Assembly: GCA_044433415.1 (NCBI GenBank)
Contig: JAWXTP010000014.1
Span: forward strand, 1-39,993
Reading direction: 5' to 3'
Source: JAWXTP01 sp044433415
GTDB taxonomy: Bacteria > Bacteroidota > Bacteroidia > Bacteroidales > Rikenellaceae
Length of the DNA: 39,993 nucleotides
Below the pieces are notes generated by a model. The model made no database searches and was not told the DNA's origin. It saw nothing but the letters and a program-made list of their open reading frames with translations. Positions 26,470 through 34,219 of the stretch are shown piece by piece (the first letter of the stretch is position 1; each line of letters opens with the position of its first letter). Made by a program: the position numbers and the translations under genes.

Positions 26470-28005
26470 TTAATAATTTTCTTGTTCGTATAAACTTTTA
26501 ACGTGTTTGGCTAAAATCCCCCAGCCATACCCAGATACACCAGCAGCGCTAAGACCAGAGTTATGTATGCCTATTAATTTGCCTTTTTCATTGAAAATAG
26601 GAGATCCACTTGCACCTCCGTATGTGTCAGCACTATGACCAAATTTGTATTTGTCACATTCTTGATTTACAATTCCTTCTTGATTTGTAGATACCACCTT
26701 AACAGCATTTGATGCAACATTGTCATCTTTAAAATTAAACATATTAATACCAATTGGATAGCCTACAGTAAATACCTTATTTCCAAGTTTAATTTTAGAG
26801 TTGTCTAATTCTAAATTATCTATGCTAATAATGTTTTTTACATAAGAAGGTAGTGAACTTGATTTTGTGCGCAATAAACCAACATCAACTTTATTGTCAA
26901 TTGTTTTTTCTGTTAAAATCATACATTCTTTAAAATCTGATAAATTTGATATGTATTGACCTTTATTAGTGATTCCAATATAGTTAGTTTTGCCATATAT
27001 TTCTTTTACTTTCCACCCTTCAATTACAGTAATATGTTTGCACTTTTCAAGATCATATTCCCAAGGAATTGCGACGTGTCTATTTGTGGCCATTGTTCCT
27101 TTGTTGTCTATGAAAAATGCCGTGGCTGTTGAAGATGAGATTTTGTAATTTTTAAGTAATTCATAAGAAACAAAAACTTGTTTTTCTAGATCCTTATATA
27201 TGTAATCTTGGTTACCATTTTCACTATTATCTACATTGATTCCAACAGTTGCTGTTTTCCCATCAATAAGTATATCTGCATAAAGTCCATAACTATGATA
27301 CACACACACAACTGCATCGCCGTATGTGTCACTAATTTCTTCCATATCCCATTTTCCTATCGGGCCAGGAAAAGGAATATCTGTCAATAATACTAAACTA
27401 ATAATTAGTACCGCCGCAATAGAGATAATGGCAGGTATTAATATTGGTTTTGGAGCAGGAGTTATTCTGCTCCAATAGCTGTTAAATGGAATATTTGCTA
27501 GTGTTATTGACTCATTGTATTTGATTTGAGTCTCTACGCCAGACATTATTTTATTCCCTTTTACGTACGTGCCATTGGCGCTGTGGTCAATGATGTATAC
27601 TTTTTTGGTTTTCTTATTAATTTTTATCATTGCATGGAAACGACTAATAGTATTAGTTGAATCGCTAACTTTGATGCGGTTGCGATAGTCTGTACCTATA
27701 GTGTATACGTCCCATTCTTGAGGGTTAATAAGAGGCACTGTTGGTATTTTATTCCAATCAAGTTCGGCAACATCACCAAAAACAATTTTGTCACCTCGTT
27801 TTATAGAAACTTCAGATTCTGGGGCTATTCGATGACCATTAACCATTGTTCCATTAGCACTAGTTTTGTCAATTAAGTAAATCGATCCATCTTGTAACAA
27901 TATCATCTCTGCATGATCTCCACTTATATATTTAAAGCGAGGATTCATGGATGCGTTAAACGTGTACTTATTTGAACTGTTTCTTCCTATTGTAATTAGT
28001 ATCAT
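26470..28005 (-). CDS. Tandem-FHA, single-pass membrane, trypsin-like protease
   Basis: This 511-residue protein has two FHA domains: residues about 1-85 (IGRNSSNKY, SGDHAEM, SANGTMVNG) and about 98-175 (IGTDYRNRI, ISRFHAMI, SANGTYVKG). A membrane segment follows at about 189-209. The C-terminal part (about 225-511) is a trypsin-like domain with a likely triad H310 (ATNRHVA), D374 (KVDVGLL) and S468 (GGASGSPIF). The layout places the FHA domains in the cytoplasm and the protease in the periplasm. It could pass a phosphothreonine signal to envelope proteolysis; this is inference from domain order. It is 12 bases downstream of the FHA-tail gene and 8 upstream of the WG gene, so it is tightly within the operon. 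All catalytic residues appear intact. Confidence 0.88.
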   Translation of the reverse strand: MILITIGRNSSNKYTFNASMNPRFKYISGDHAEMILLQDGSIYLIDKTSANGTMVNGHRIAPESEVSIKRGDKIVFGDVAELDWNKIPTVPLINPQEWDVYTIGTDYRNRIKVSDSTNTISRFHAMIKINKKTKKVYIIDHSANGTYVKGNKIMSGVETQIKYNESITLANIPFNSYWSRITPAPKPILIPAIISIAAVLIISLVLLTDIPFPGPIGKWDMEEISDTYGDAVVCVYHSYGLYADILIDGKTATVGINVDNSENGNQDYIYKDLEKQVFVSYELLKNYKISSSTATAFFIDNKGTMATNRHVAIPWEYDLEKCKHITVIEGWKVKEIYGKTNYIGITNKGQYISNLSDFKECMILTEKTIDNKVDVGLLRTKSSSLPSYVKNIISIDNLELDNSKIKLGNKVFTVGYPIGINMFNFKDDNVASNAVKVVSTNQEGIVNQECDKYKFGHSADTYGGASGSPIFNEKGKLIGIHNSGLSAAGVSGYGWGILAKHVKSLYEQENY

Positions 28006-28017
28006 AATATTGTGGGT

Positions 28018-28614
28018 TTAAAAAATGTTATATGTTTTTTCCTTTTCTTCCTTTTTTTCTTCTTCTTTCTTTTTTTCTTCTACAACTTCTTCTGTTTTTT
28101 CCTTTTTCTTTTTTGCGCTCTTTATTAACTTAAGCTTATCTTCACTCTCTTCTTTAGCTTCATCAGTAGTTGTATTAGTAGAATCTGTTTTTTCTTCTTC
28201 TTTTTTATTGCAACTATCTTTTTCTTGTATCAAAATTGGTTCTACAGTTTCTGATACAGGAGTGTTATGGCTACTAGTATTGCTAAGTAAATAAACTATT
28301 AAAGCAGCAACAACAGCAGAAATGGCGACAATTGATGAAATTAGAATTATCTTGTTTTTCTGTTTAGGTATAACATCCCAATTGAATTCACTAATATTTG
28401 CAAAAGAAATTGAATCACCTCGTTTAACTGGAAAGTCAACACCTTGTGATATTTTTATTCCATTGACAAAAGTTCCATTTGAACTTAGATCACAAATAAA
28501 TATTTTACCGTTATCTGCAACTTTTAATATAGCATGTTCCCTGCTTATTCTTTGCGTAGAATCACTTAGACGTATAGAACAATCTTGACCCCTTCCTATT
28601 GTGTATTGTTTCAT
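28018..28614 (-). CDS. FHA protein with membrane anchor and Lys/Glu-rich tail
   Basis: This 198-residue protein has an FHA domain (about 1-75: IGRGQDCSI, ISREHAIL, SSNGTFVNG), a membrane helix (about 89-110) and a tail (111-198) that becomes strongly Lys/Glu-rich, with no Cys and a final TYNIF. The tail probably lies in the periplasm as an extended or helical charged rod. The FHA domain could recruit the phosphorylated kinase or another partner to the membrane. It lies 33 bases after the PP2C gene. The A/T-rich tail region makes long frames in other phases, which I do not count as genes. Confidence 0.88.
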   Translation of the reverse strand: MKQYTIGRGQDCSIRLSDSTQRISREHAILKVADNGKIFICDLSSNGTFVNGIKISQGVDFPVKRGDSISFANISEFNWDVIPKQKNKIILISSIVAISAVVAALIVYLLSNTSSHNTPVSETVEPILIQEKDSCNKKEEEKTDSTNTTTDEAKEESEDKLKLIKSAKKKKEKTEEVVEEKKKEEEKKEEKEKTYNIF

Positions 28615-28647
28615 ATTTTATAGATTGTTATAAATTATTCAGTATTA

Positions 28648-29721
28648 TTATTTACGGTGTTCTTTTATGAGAAGTTCAAGACTATCAATTTTAGTCTTGT
28701 CTTGGACGTTGTCGTCAAGTATTATATTTTCGATACGCTTAATAGTCTCGTTGTCGTCTGTGCCATCTGTAGAAAATATATGGTAGACATTTACTATTAA
28801 AGAAAGAATTAAAATTGCTATAAGTGCTATTATAGCTAGTTTTATTGATTTAGTCATCTTTACTTTTTGTTTAGAGTTAATTTTAATTTCTACAATTGTT
28901 GCGGTCATGTTGTCATGCTTACCACCATTTTGAACTCCTATGTCATCTATAGTTGTTAACATAGAACCAACTACGTCTTCTAGATCTGATTTTTTTATTA
29001 CATACTTTAATAGTTTCTTTTCGTTAATGGCTCCGCAAACTCCGTCAGTGCATAATAGAAATCTGTCCCCTGCTAAATATGGTATATTGTCATTTATTTC
29101 AACATCTACTTCAGGTTTTGTGCCTAAAGCTCTAAGTATTACATTGGATTCAGCAGAGAGCCTTGCTTGTTCTTCTGTAATTCTCCCTCTCTTAACAAGT
29201 TCAAAAACCATGGAATGGTCTGATGTTCTAAATACTTTTTGTTTACCGCGAATTTGGTATACACGACTATCCCCAACGTGAGCTACAGTAGCTTTGTTTT
29301 CTGAAATTAGAGCAACGACTGTTGTAGTTCCCATACCTTTTAGTTCAGGTGTTTGGCAGCTTATATCATATATAGCCTGATTTGCAGCTTTGATAGCTTC
29401 AGATAATATTTTTGTAGGGCTCTTTTCTTCAGTTTCTATAACAGACTCAGCAATTGTGGATACCGCAATATATGAAGCTGTAGCACCTCCACGGGCACCA
29501 CCCATACCATCACATACAATGGCTAGAAGTCCAGATGGAGTGATTAAAGAACCATAACAATCTTGATTTTCAGTGCGACCACCAATACGTGAATCAGAGT
29601 ATAGTGTATACTTATCATCTATTATCTTATTGAGTAGTTCCAGTATCTCAGGAACTTTACTATCTGATAATGGATCTGTATCTTGATTTATTATTTCAAT
29701 GTTTTCAGTGTTTTCTTTCAT
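28648..29721 (-). CDS. PP2C-family Ser/Thr phosphatase with C-terminal membrane anchor
   Basis: Starting at the ATG at 29721, this is 357 residues. It shows the PP2C metal-site motifs RTENQD (49-54), CDGMGGARGG (70-79), GDSRVYQI (150-157), LLCTDGVCG (222-230) and KHDNMT (268-273). A helix at about 293-312 anchors the C-terminus. PP2C enzymes use two Mn or Mg ions to remove phosphate from Ser/Thr, so this is the natural antagonist of the two cluster kinases. A longer frame starting at 29781 overlaps the kinase gene by 55 bases and adds a non-conserved segment; the ATG at 29721 leaves a five-base gap after the kinase stop. The kinase-phosphatase pair is clearly one transcript. Confidence 0.92.
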   Translation of the reverse strand: MKENTENIEIINQDTDPLSDSKVPEILELLNKIIDDKYTLYSDSRIGGRTENQDCYGSLITPSGLLAIVCDGMGGARGGATASYIAVSTIAESVIETEEKSPTKILSEAIKAANQAIYDISCQTPELKGMGTTTVVALISENKATVAHVGDSRVYQIRGKQKVFRTSDHSMVFELVKRGRITEEQARLSAESNVILRALGTKPEVDVEINDNIPYLAGDRFLLCTDGVCGAINEKKLLKYVIKKSDLEDVVGSMLTTIDDIGVQNGGKHDNMTATIVEIKINSKQKVKMTKSIKLAIIALIAILILSLIVNVYHIFSTDGTDDNETIKRIENIILDDNVQDKTKIDSLELLIKEHRK

Positions 29722-29726
29722 GGGAT

Positions 29727-30695
29727 TTAGTTTAGAAGATTTATAATCGCAGTTATAATAAGAATTGTAGATATGACACATGAAATAAATATTATTACAT
29801 TTTTTTTGTTAAAGTAATTATCGTTAATGTCAGGTGTTAATAAATCATTTTTAAACTCTTGAGCAGTCTGATATCTATTTTCTTTCTTCTTAGCTGTAGC
29901 CTTTAATATAATTTTAAATATATGTTTTGGAATCTTAGGGTTTGGCGGAAGGTTCATAGAAATTTGTTTTTCCATTATATCTATATCGCTTCCACCGCAA
30001 AAAGGATTAACATCTGTTAGAAGTTCATAAAAAGTTACGCCAAGTGAATAAATATCCGACTTACCATCAACTTCGCCACGTTTCCCTGTAATTTGCTCTG
30101 GTGGAGCGTAAGGATATGTGCCAAATCCACGACCATCTATTGTGCCGAAACTTAGACCATCGGAAGTAGCAATGCCTAAATCCATTATGCGTACATTTAT
30201 TCCGTTTTCAATCATTATATTGGATGGTTTTATGTCACGGTGCCAGATGGGTGGATTTTGGGTATGCAGACAGGTTAACGCATCTAATATAGAACACATC
30301 ATTTCTGTAACAATATCTACTTTTGTAACAGGATCAAATTGAGAAACGAATTTATTTACGACAGTTCCTCTTACCAATTCACTAATAATAAATATAGGAC
30401 CACGAGTTCTGTCAAATTGGGCATATCCTAACATTTTTATTATATTAGGGTGATCGATACATATTGAGGCCTCATACTTTGCTCTTTCTCTAATTTGAGG
30501 AACTTCAGCATGTTTGCTAAATACGCGCTTAATGGCAACTTTGTGGTTTGGATTATTAGTTTCCCAGCCTTTAAAAACCTCACCCATTGCACCTGCTCCA
30601 ATGCGGAATTCTAGAGAGTCGTAAAAACTAAATCTAACTCCTTTGTCTGAAACAATATCTACTCTTTTCATATGCTTTAGTTTTTTCGTAGTCAT
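29727..30695 (-). CDS. Eukaryotic-like Ser/Thr protein kinase with C-terminal membrane helix
   Basis: This 322-residue protein has a Gly-rich loop GAGAMGEV (33-40), the catalytic lysine K56 in VAIKRV, HRDIKPSN (152-159), a DLG (172-174) instead of the usual DFG, and APPE (197-200). A C-terminal helix at about 298-320 anchors it, with no extracytoplasmic domain of note. The DLG variant occurs in some active bacterial kinases, so activity is not excluded. It sits directly before the PP2C gene and about 200 bases after the Sel1-kinase gene. Substrates are likely the FHA proteins of the cluster or itself. Confidence 0.92.
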   Translation of the reverse strand: MTTKKLKHMKRVDIVSDKGVRFSFYDSLEFRIGAGAMGEVFKGWETNNPNHKVAIKRVFSKHAEVPQIRERAKYEASICIDHPNIIKMLGYAQFDRTRGPIFIISELVRGTVVNKFVSQFDPVTKVDIVTEMMCSILDALTCLHTQNPPIWHRDIKPSNIMIENGINVRIMDLGIATSDGLSFGTIDGRGFGTYPYAPPEQITGKRGEVDGKSDIYSLGVTFYELLTDVNPFCGGSDIDIMEKQISMNLPPNPKIPKHIFKIILKATAKKKENRYQTAQEFKNDLLTPDINDNYFNKKNVIIFISCVISTILIITAIINLLN

Positions 30696-30871
30696 ACGTA
30701 AGACAATTATAAAACTTGTAATAAGTTAAGTAACATGTTATTACGATATTTTATATTTGTTTTTCACAATTTTATTAAATAATGGTTACATTTTTTGTAA
30801 TTTATCTACATATCTTACTGAACTAGTTTTGTTATATTTTACAAAGTTCAAATATGAAGTTTGTAAAACAT

Positions 30872-30904
30872 AAAGTGTTAAATCCTAATTTTTATAAGTT
30901 TCCC
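30872..30904 (-). repeat. Solo end of the long-hairpin family at a kinase stop codon
   Basis: AAAGTGTTAAATCC and TTTTTATAAGTTTCCC match the right end of the family (compare 33961-33993). The segment covers the end of the Sel1-kinase gene, giving its last residues (Gly-Asn-Leu) and the TAA at 30892-30894. The adjoining spacer to 30696 also contains an imperfect hairpin (ACAAAGTTC/GAAGTTTGT at 30841-30864) and no clear promoter. Confidence 0.65.
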
Positions 30905-32946
30905 TTGTTGTTACAAAGCCATTCCCACGCATTTTGAGCTTCGTTAGATTCGTATATTCTATCCCCATGTGATGTCTCTGTGAAGCTAAGTTCGTTGAGT
31001 TTACTTGTAATCATTTCTTTGTATTTTTCAGCTTCTTTCTTATCTACATTTACACCTCGTCCAACGCTATAATCTGACCACAAATCAATCATTGAATAAA
31101 TGTTTTCAAAATCATATTCTAGAGCTTTTTTTGCGTATTCGTGAGCCTTAACATTATCTAAAGTAGTTTCTAGATTAAGGCTTTCTGCGTATTTGCTGAA
31201 ATTGTCAGCATGTAAATTTCCCAAAAACTGAAATGCTGGAGAATAACAATGGGCAGCTGATTTATTTATCCAATCTAGAGCAGTGTCTATTTCTCCTTTT
31301 TCGCCAGCTATCAATCCCATATCATATTCAGCTTTTGGATAACCTTGTAATGCAGCTTTTTCGAGGTATTCGTAAGCCTTTTTGTCGTCTGTTATTATCT
31401 TAGATAATTCATACTGAGCCTGCGGGTAATCTAATTCTGCTGAAGTAGTATAGTATTCAATAGCTTTTGTTTTATTCTGTTGTACATAGTTGCCATTTAG
31501 GTACATACTGCCTTTTATGAAGATCAATTCTGGGTTATTGTTTATTATGCCTTCATCGATTACTTTACCTGCTTTTTCAAAATAACCAATAGCTTTAGTA
31601 TTGTCGATTTTTACACCTAGTCCATATTTGTAAGCGATACCTAAGCGATATACTGCTAAACTGCTTCCTAATTCAACAGCTTTTTCTGTAAAACCTATAC
31701 CTAAGTTGTAATTTTTAGGAGTGCCGATACCTTCGAAACACATTTCTCCCAAATAATAGTAAGCATCAGAAGAGTTTAATTCTGCTGCAAGTCTAAAAAG
31801 AGAATCAGCTTTATTATATTTAGATTCGATATAATATTGAAATGCAGGAACAATGTATTCGAGAATTTTCAAATTTGTTTTTGCTTCATCTGTTCTAAAT
31901 ATAGGAATGATGGTTTCATATATGTCTTTTGATGCATTGTATTGTCCTATAGTTAATTTGCTCTTGGCTTCAATTTCTTTTTTCTCGTTATTTGACATAA
32001 AGAAGAAAGAGAAAATGCCAATTACAAAAATAGCCGATATTGAAATAATAATGCTAACCCAAGTATTATTAGAAATAACTTGCTCACCTCTTTGGTATTT
32101 TTCTAAGTCGACAATAAATTCAGATGCAGACTGGTATCTGTTTTTTTGTTCTTTTGCACAGGCTTTAGTTATTATGTATTTTAAGTCTGCTTTATAAGAA
32201 TTAGGTACTATAATAGCCTCTTTTCTATGACCATTAATAATTTCATAAGTTGTGCCATTGAATGGTAAGCGACCTGTCGAAAGTTCAAACAATAGAATTC
32301 CAGTTGAATATATGTCAGAAGTACTGTTAGTTATCCAATGTCTCCCTTCTACTTGTTCAGGAGAAGCATAATATATTGTCCCTATAGGACAACCCTCTTG
32401 GGTGCCTTGTTTGAATTCGTCATGGTATGTAGTCATTAATTTAGCTATACCAAAGTCAATTAATTTAATTTGCCCATTTTTGCACATCATTATATTAGAA
32501 GGTTTGATATCTCTATGGATATAACCTTTTGAATGCAACATTTGAAGTGCAGACAATAAACTTTTAATAACATTAATAGTTTGAATTTCAGATAGTAGGC
32601 CATTTGTTTTGATGTATTCATCAAGAGTTTCACCTTCAAGTAATTCACTAATAATATGATATCTGAGTTCTCCTGATGAGCTACAAGTTTCTATAAAATC
32701 ATACATTTGCAAAATGTTCTCATGAGAAACTTTTATTGAAGCCTCTTTACGTGCTCTATCAATGCTAGCCTCAGGTAGATCACTAAACATTATTTTTATA
32801 GCAACGTACTCATATTTTCCCGTGTCATCATAAATACGCTTGCCTTTACATACAATTCCCATATTACCTTGACCTAAGATACATGATTTGTTATCTGGAT
32901 CAAATTCGTAATATACACCATTGCCTTTTAGTACAACTGTAGCCAT
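30892..32946 (-). CDS. Eukaryotic-like Ser/Thr kinase with periplasmic Sel1 repeats
   Basis: This 684-residue protein has a cytoplasmic kinase domain (about 1-285) with the loop GQGNMGIV (25-32), K51 in VAIKIM, HRDIKPSN (144-151), D164-F-G and ASPEQ. A membrane helix is at about 297-317. The C-terminal part (about 385-660) has Sel1-like repeats such as AYYYLGEMCFEGIGTPKN and AVYRLGIAYKYGLGVKIDN, which bind peptides or proteins in other systems. The topology suggests an envelope sensor that signals into the cytoplasm. It follows the soluble FHA gene by 18 bases. Its last codons lie in a solo repeat end. Confidence 0.92.
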   Translation of the reverse strand: MATVVLKGNGVYYEFDPDNKSCILGQGNMGIVCKGKRIYDDTGKYEYVAIKIMFSDLPEASIDRARKEASIKVSHENILQMYDFIETCSSSGELRYHIISELLEGETLDEYIKTNGLLSEIQTINVIKSLLSALQMLHSKGYIHRDIKPSNIMMCKNGQIKLIDFGIAKLMTTYHDEFKQGTQEGCPIGTIYYASPEQVEGRHWITNSTSDIYSTGILLFELSTGRLPFNGTTYEIINGHRKEAIIVPNSYKADLKYIITKACAKEQKNRYQSASEFIVDLEKYQRGEQVISNNTWVSIIISISAIFVIGIFSFFFMSNNEKKEIEAKSKLTIGQYNASKDIYETIIPIFRTDEAKTNLKILEYIVPAFQYYIESKYNKADSLFRLAAELNSSDAYYYLGEMCFEGIGTPKNYNLGIGFTEKAVELGSSLAVYRLGIAYKYGLGVKIDNTKAIGYFEKAGKVIDEGIINNNPELIFIKGSMYLNGNYVQQNKTKAIEYYTTSAELDYPQAQYELSKIITDDKKAYEYLEKAALQGYPKAEYDMGLIAGEKGEIDTALDWINKSAAHCYSPAFQFLGNLHADNFSKYAESLNLETTLDNVKAHEYAKKALEYDFENIYSMIDLWSDYSVGRGVNVDKKEAEKYKEMITSKLNELSFTETSHGDRIYESNEAQNAWEWLCNNKGNL

Positions 32947-32964
32947 ATCTATAAAATGTTAATT

Positions 32965-33603
32965 TTAAAATCTAGTACCATCGTTTTCGTACGACATGTA
33001 GTTTTCTCTGTCAGAATAATTCGCTTTACTTTGAGAGATGAAATGTTCTGATTTAGTTAGTCCTAATGCGATATGATCGAAAAGAATTAATACTAATTCG
33101 TAATTTCCTATTTTCAATCTATCAAGAGTTTGACAATGGCAAGGGTTAAAACCAATGTAGTTTCCATTGACAAATGTTCCATTTGATGAACCTTTATCTA
33201 AAATTCCTACACTTAATTTATTGCCATCTCCGGGATTTCTGTGTATTGCTAAAACGGCATGTACATTACTGACAGATGATTCTGGTAGACAGATGTTACA
33301 AGAGTCGCCAGATCCAATAGTATTTTGCCCTTGTCTTAATACCCAATATTCCCCAACTTCAGAACGAGATACAGATACTAGGAAGCCAACAATAGGCTTG
33401 CCATGTACTTCACTCTGTCTGTCATTTATAGGTTCATTGTAGTTATTGTTAACATTAGTCCCCCCATTCATGTGAGCATCACCCATGTCTGGTCTAGTGT
33501 AATCACTATCTGCGTTATTGTATGGGTTTCTCGGTTTTTGATAATAACTTGTTCCATCTCCGTCTGGAGTCATTCCTGGAACTACGGTACGATAACTTGT
33601 CAT
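32965..33603 (-). CDS. Soluble FHA-domain protein with Thr-containing N-terminus
   Basis: From the ATG at 33603 this is 212 residues; a GTG at 33624 would add seven residues and is less likely. The N-terminus MTSYRTVVPGMTPDGDGTSY has several threonines and is followed by an Asn/Asp-rich linker (about 25-70). The FHA domain (about 75-177) has NTIGSGDSCNI, SVSNVHAVL and SSNGTFVNG. A phosphorylatable N-terminus ahead of an FHA domain recalls GarA-type switch proteins, in which the phosphothreonine is bound by the FHA domain, but this is analogy only. It is the first gene of the cluster, 18 bases before the Sel1-kinase gene, and is a prime candidate substrate. Confidence 0.85.
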   Translation of the reverse strand: MTSYRTVVPGMTPDGDGTSYYQKPRNPYNNADSDYTRPDMGDAHMNGGTNVNNNYNEPINDRQSEVHGKPIVGFLVSVSRSEVGEYWVLRQGQNTIGSGDSCNICLPESSVSNVHAVLAIHRNPGDGNKLSVGILDKGSSNGTFVNGNYIGFNPCHCQTLDRLKIGNYELVLILFDHIALGLTKSEHFISQSKANYSDRENYMSYENDGTRF

Positions 33604-33646
33604 AAGCCAAATTTTTTTATTCACACATTTAAGTTTTATGCTAGTA

Positions 33647-33832
33647 TCTCTTTGAAAGAGATATTATTAGCCAAAATCCCCTGTGAGACACACTATAAAC
33701 GGGAATGTTGTAAAACAATAAAGGTTATATTGTACAGCATAAGAAAGATTAATTATTTTTTTTATCGTTATTTCATTGATTTATAGTTTTTTTTTATAAC
33801 TTTGTCAAAAACTAATATCTCTTTCAAAGAGA
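33647..33832. repeat. Perfect 20-base inverted repeats upstream of the FHA-kinase cluster
   Basis: TCTCTTTGAAAGAGATATTA at 33647-33666 is the exact reverse complement of 33813-33832. Each arm is itself palindromic (TCTCTTT, one base, AAAGAGA). The pair brackets 146 bases in the region from which the cluster must be transcribed. Dimeric regulator operators, or ends of a small element, would both look like this. Confidence 0.75.
33775..33804 (+). promoter_or_regulatory. Putative plus-strand promoter in the divergent region
   Basis: ATTG (33775-33778), 18 bases, and TAACTTTG (33797-33804) approximate the TTTG/TAnnTTTG promoter. It sits just before the second palindromic arm. Any transcript would run through the repeat at 33883-33995 toward the porin gene. 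Confidence 0.4.
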
Positions 33833-33882
33833 AATTGCATTTTGCTAAACATTTTGAGTAGAGAGCCCCAAAATCTAAAAAA

Positions 33883-33995
33883 TAAGGATAGTTCTACAAA
33901 TTGGTTTTATTAGATTTTAAAGTTTTAGTTTTAGCTTTAGCTTTGAAGATTTAAAATCTTAAAGCGTTAAAATCCAGATTTTATAAGTACCTCTA
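33883..33995. repeat. Intermediate copy of the long-hairpin family, inverted
   Basis: TAAGGATAGTTCTACAAATTGG at the left and AAAGCGTTAAAATCC to ATAAGTACCTCTA at the right match the family ends in the opposite orientation to copies A and B. The middle is TTTTAGTTTTAGC-rich and pairs partly (GATTTTAAAG with the later GATTTAAAATC). The GCCGTGG core is missing. Confidence 0.7.
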
Positions 33996-34158
33996 AAAGT
34001 TTATATCATTTACAACTTTCATTGTCATGTAATTTGCTAATTGTAGAATACTGTCAATAGATGACTGAATGTTTGTGTGTTTACTAGATTATAGTCTAGG
34101 TCTCTTTTGAAAAATAATTATATATTGTTTTATACTTCTAAAATTAATTTATTTGTTG

Positions 34159-34166
34159 TAACTTTG
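34159..34166 (+). promoter_or_regulatory. -7 element of the porin gene
   Basis: TAACTTTG matches TAnnTTTG exactly, with no good TTTG at the -33 distance. It predicts a start near 34172, leaving too little leader for the ATG at 34190 and favouring the ATG at 34220. Confidence 0.55.
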
Positions 34167-34219
34167 TTATCGACAAAATGTGTTTTTAGATGCCACATTT
34201 TGAAAACTTAAACACATCT

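Larger units (their letters stand above)
33604..34219. other. Divergent intergenic region between FHA cluster and porin gene
   Basis: No gene is seen in these 616 bases. The region contains the paired palindromes, two possible plus-strand promoter elements and a member of the long-hairpin repeat family. A matching promoter for the minus-strand cluster could not be identified with confidence. Confidence 0.5.

Noticed and set aside
28025..28294. Serine/phenylalanine-rich reading frame opposite the FHA-tail gene
   Set aside because: It is the antisense shadow of the Lys/Glu-rich tail, with no start context or conserved motif.
29722..29781. Longer N-terminus for the PP2C protein
   Set aside because: It overlaps the kinase gene by 55 bases; the ATG at 29721 gives a five-base gap and a normal start.
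17216..33603. Type VI secretion post-translational control locus (PpkA/PppA/Fha)
   Set aside because: No Tss structural gene, VgrG or Hcp is present in the window; the neighbours are exported proteins, proteases and barrels.
17216..33603. Antiphage defence locus using a Ser/Thr kinase
   Set aside because: No nuclease, methylase or toxin effector is seen, and several products have signal peptides or membrane helices and envelope neighbours.
34190..34219. Earlier start for the porin protein
   Set aside because: It lies too near the predicted transcription start and places polar residues ahead of a clear signal peptide.
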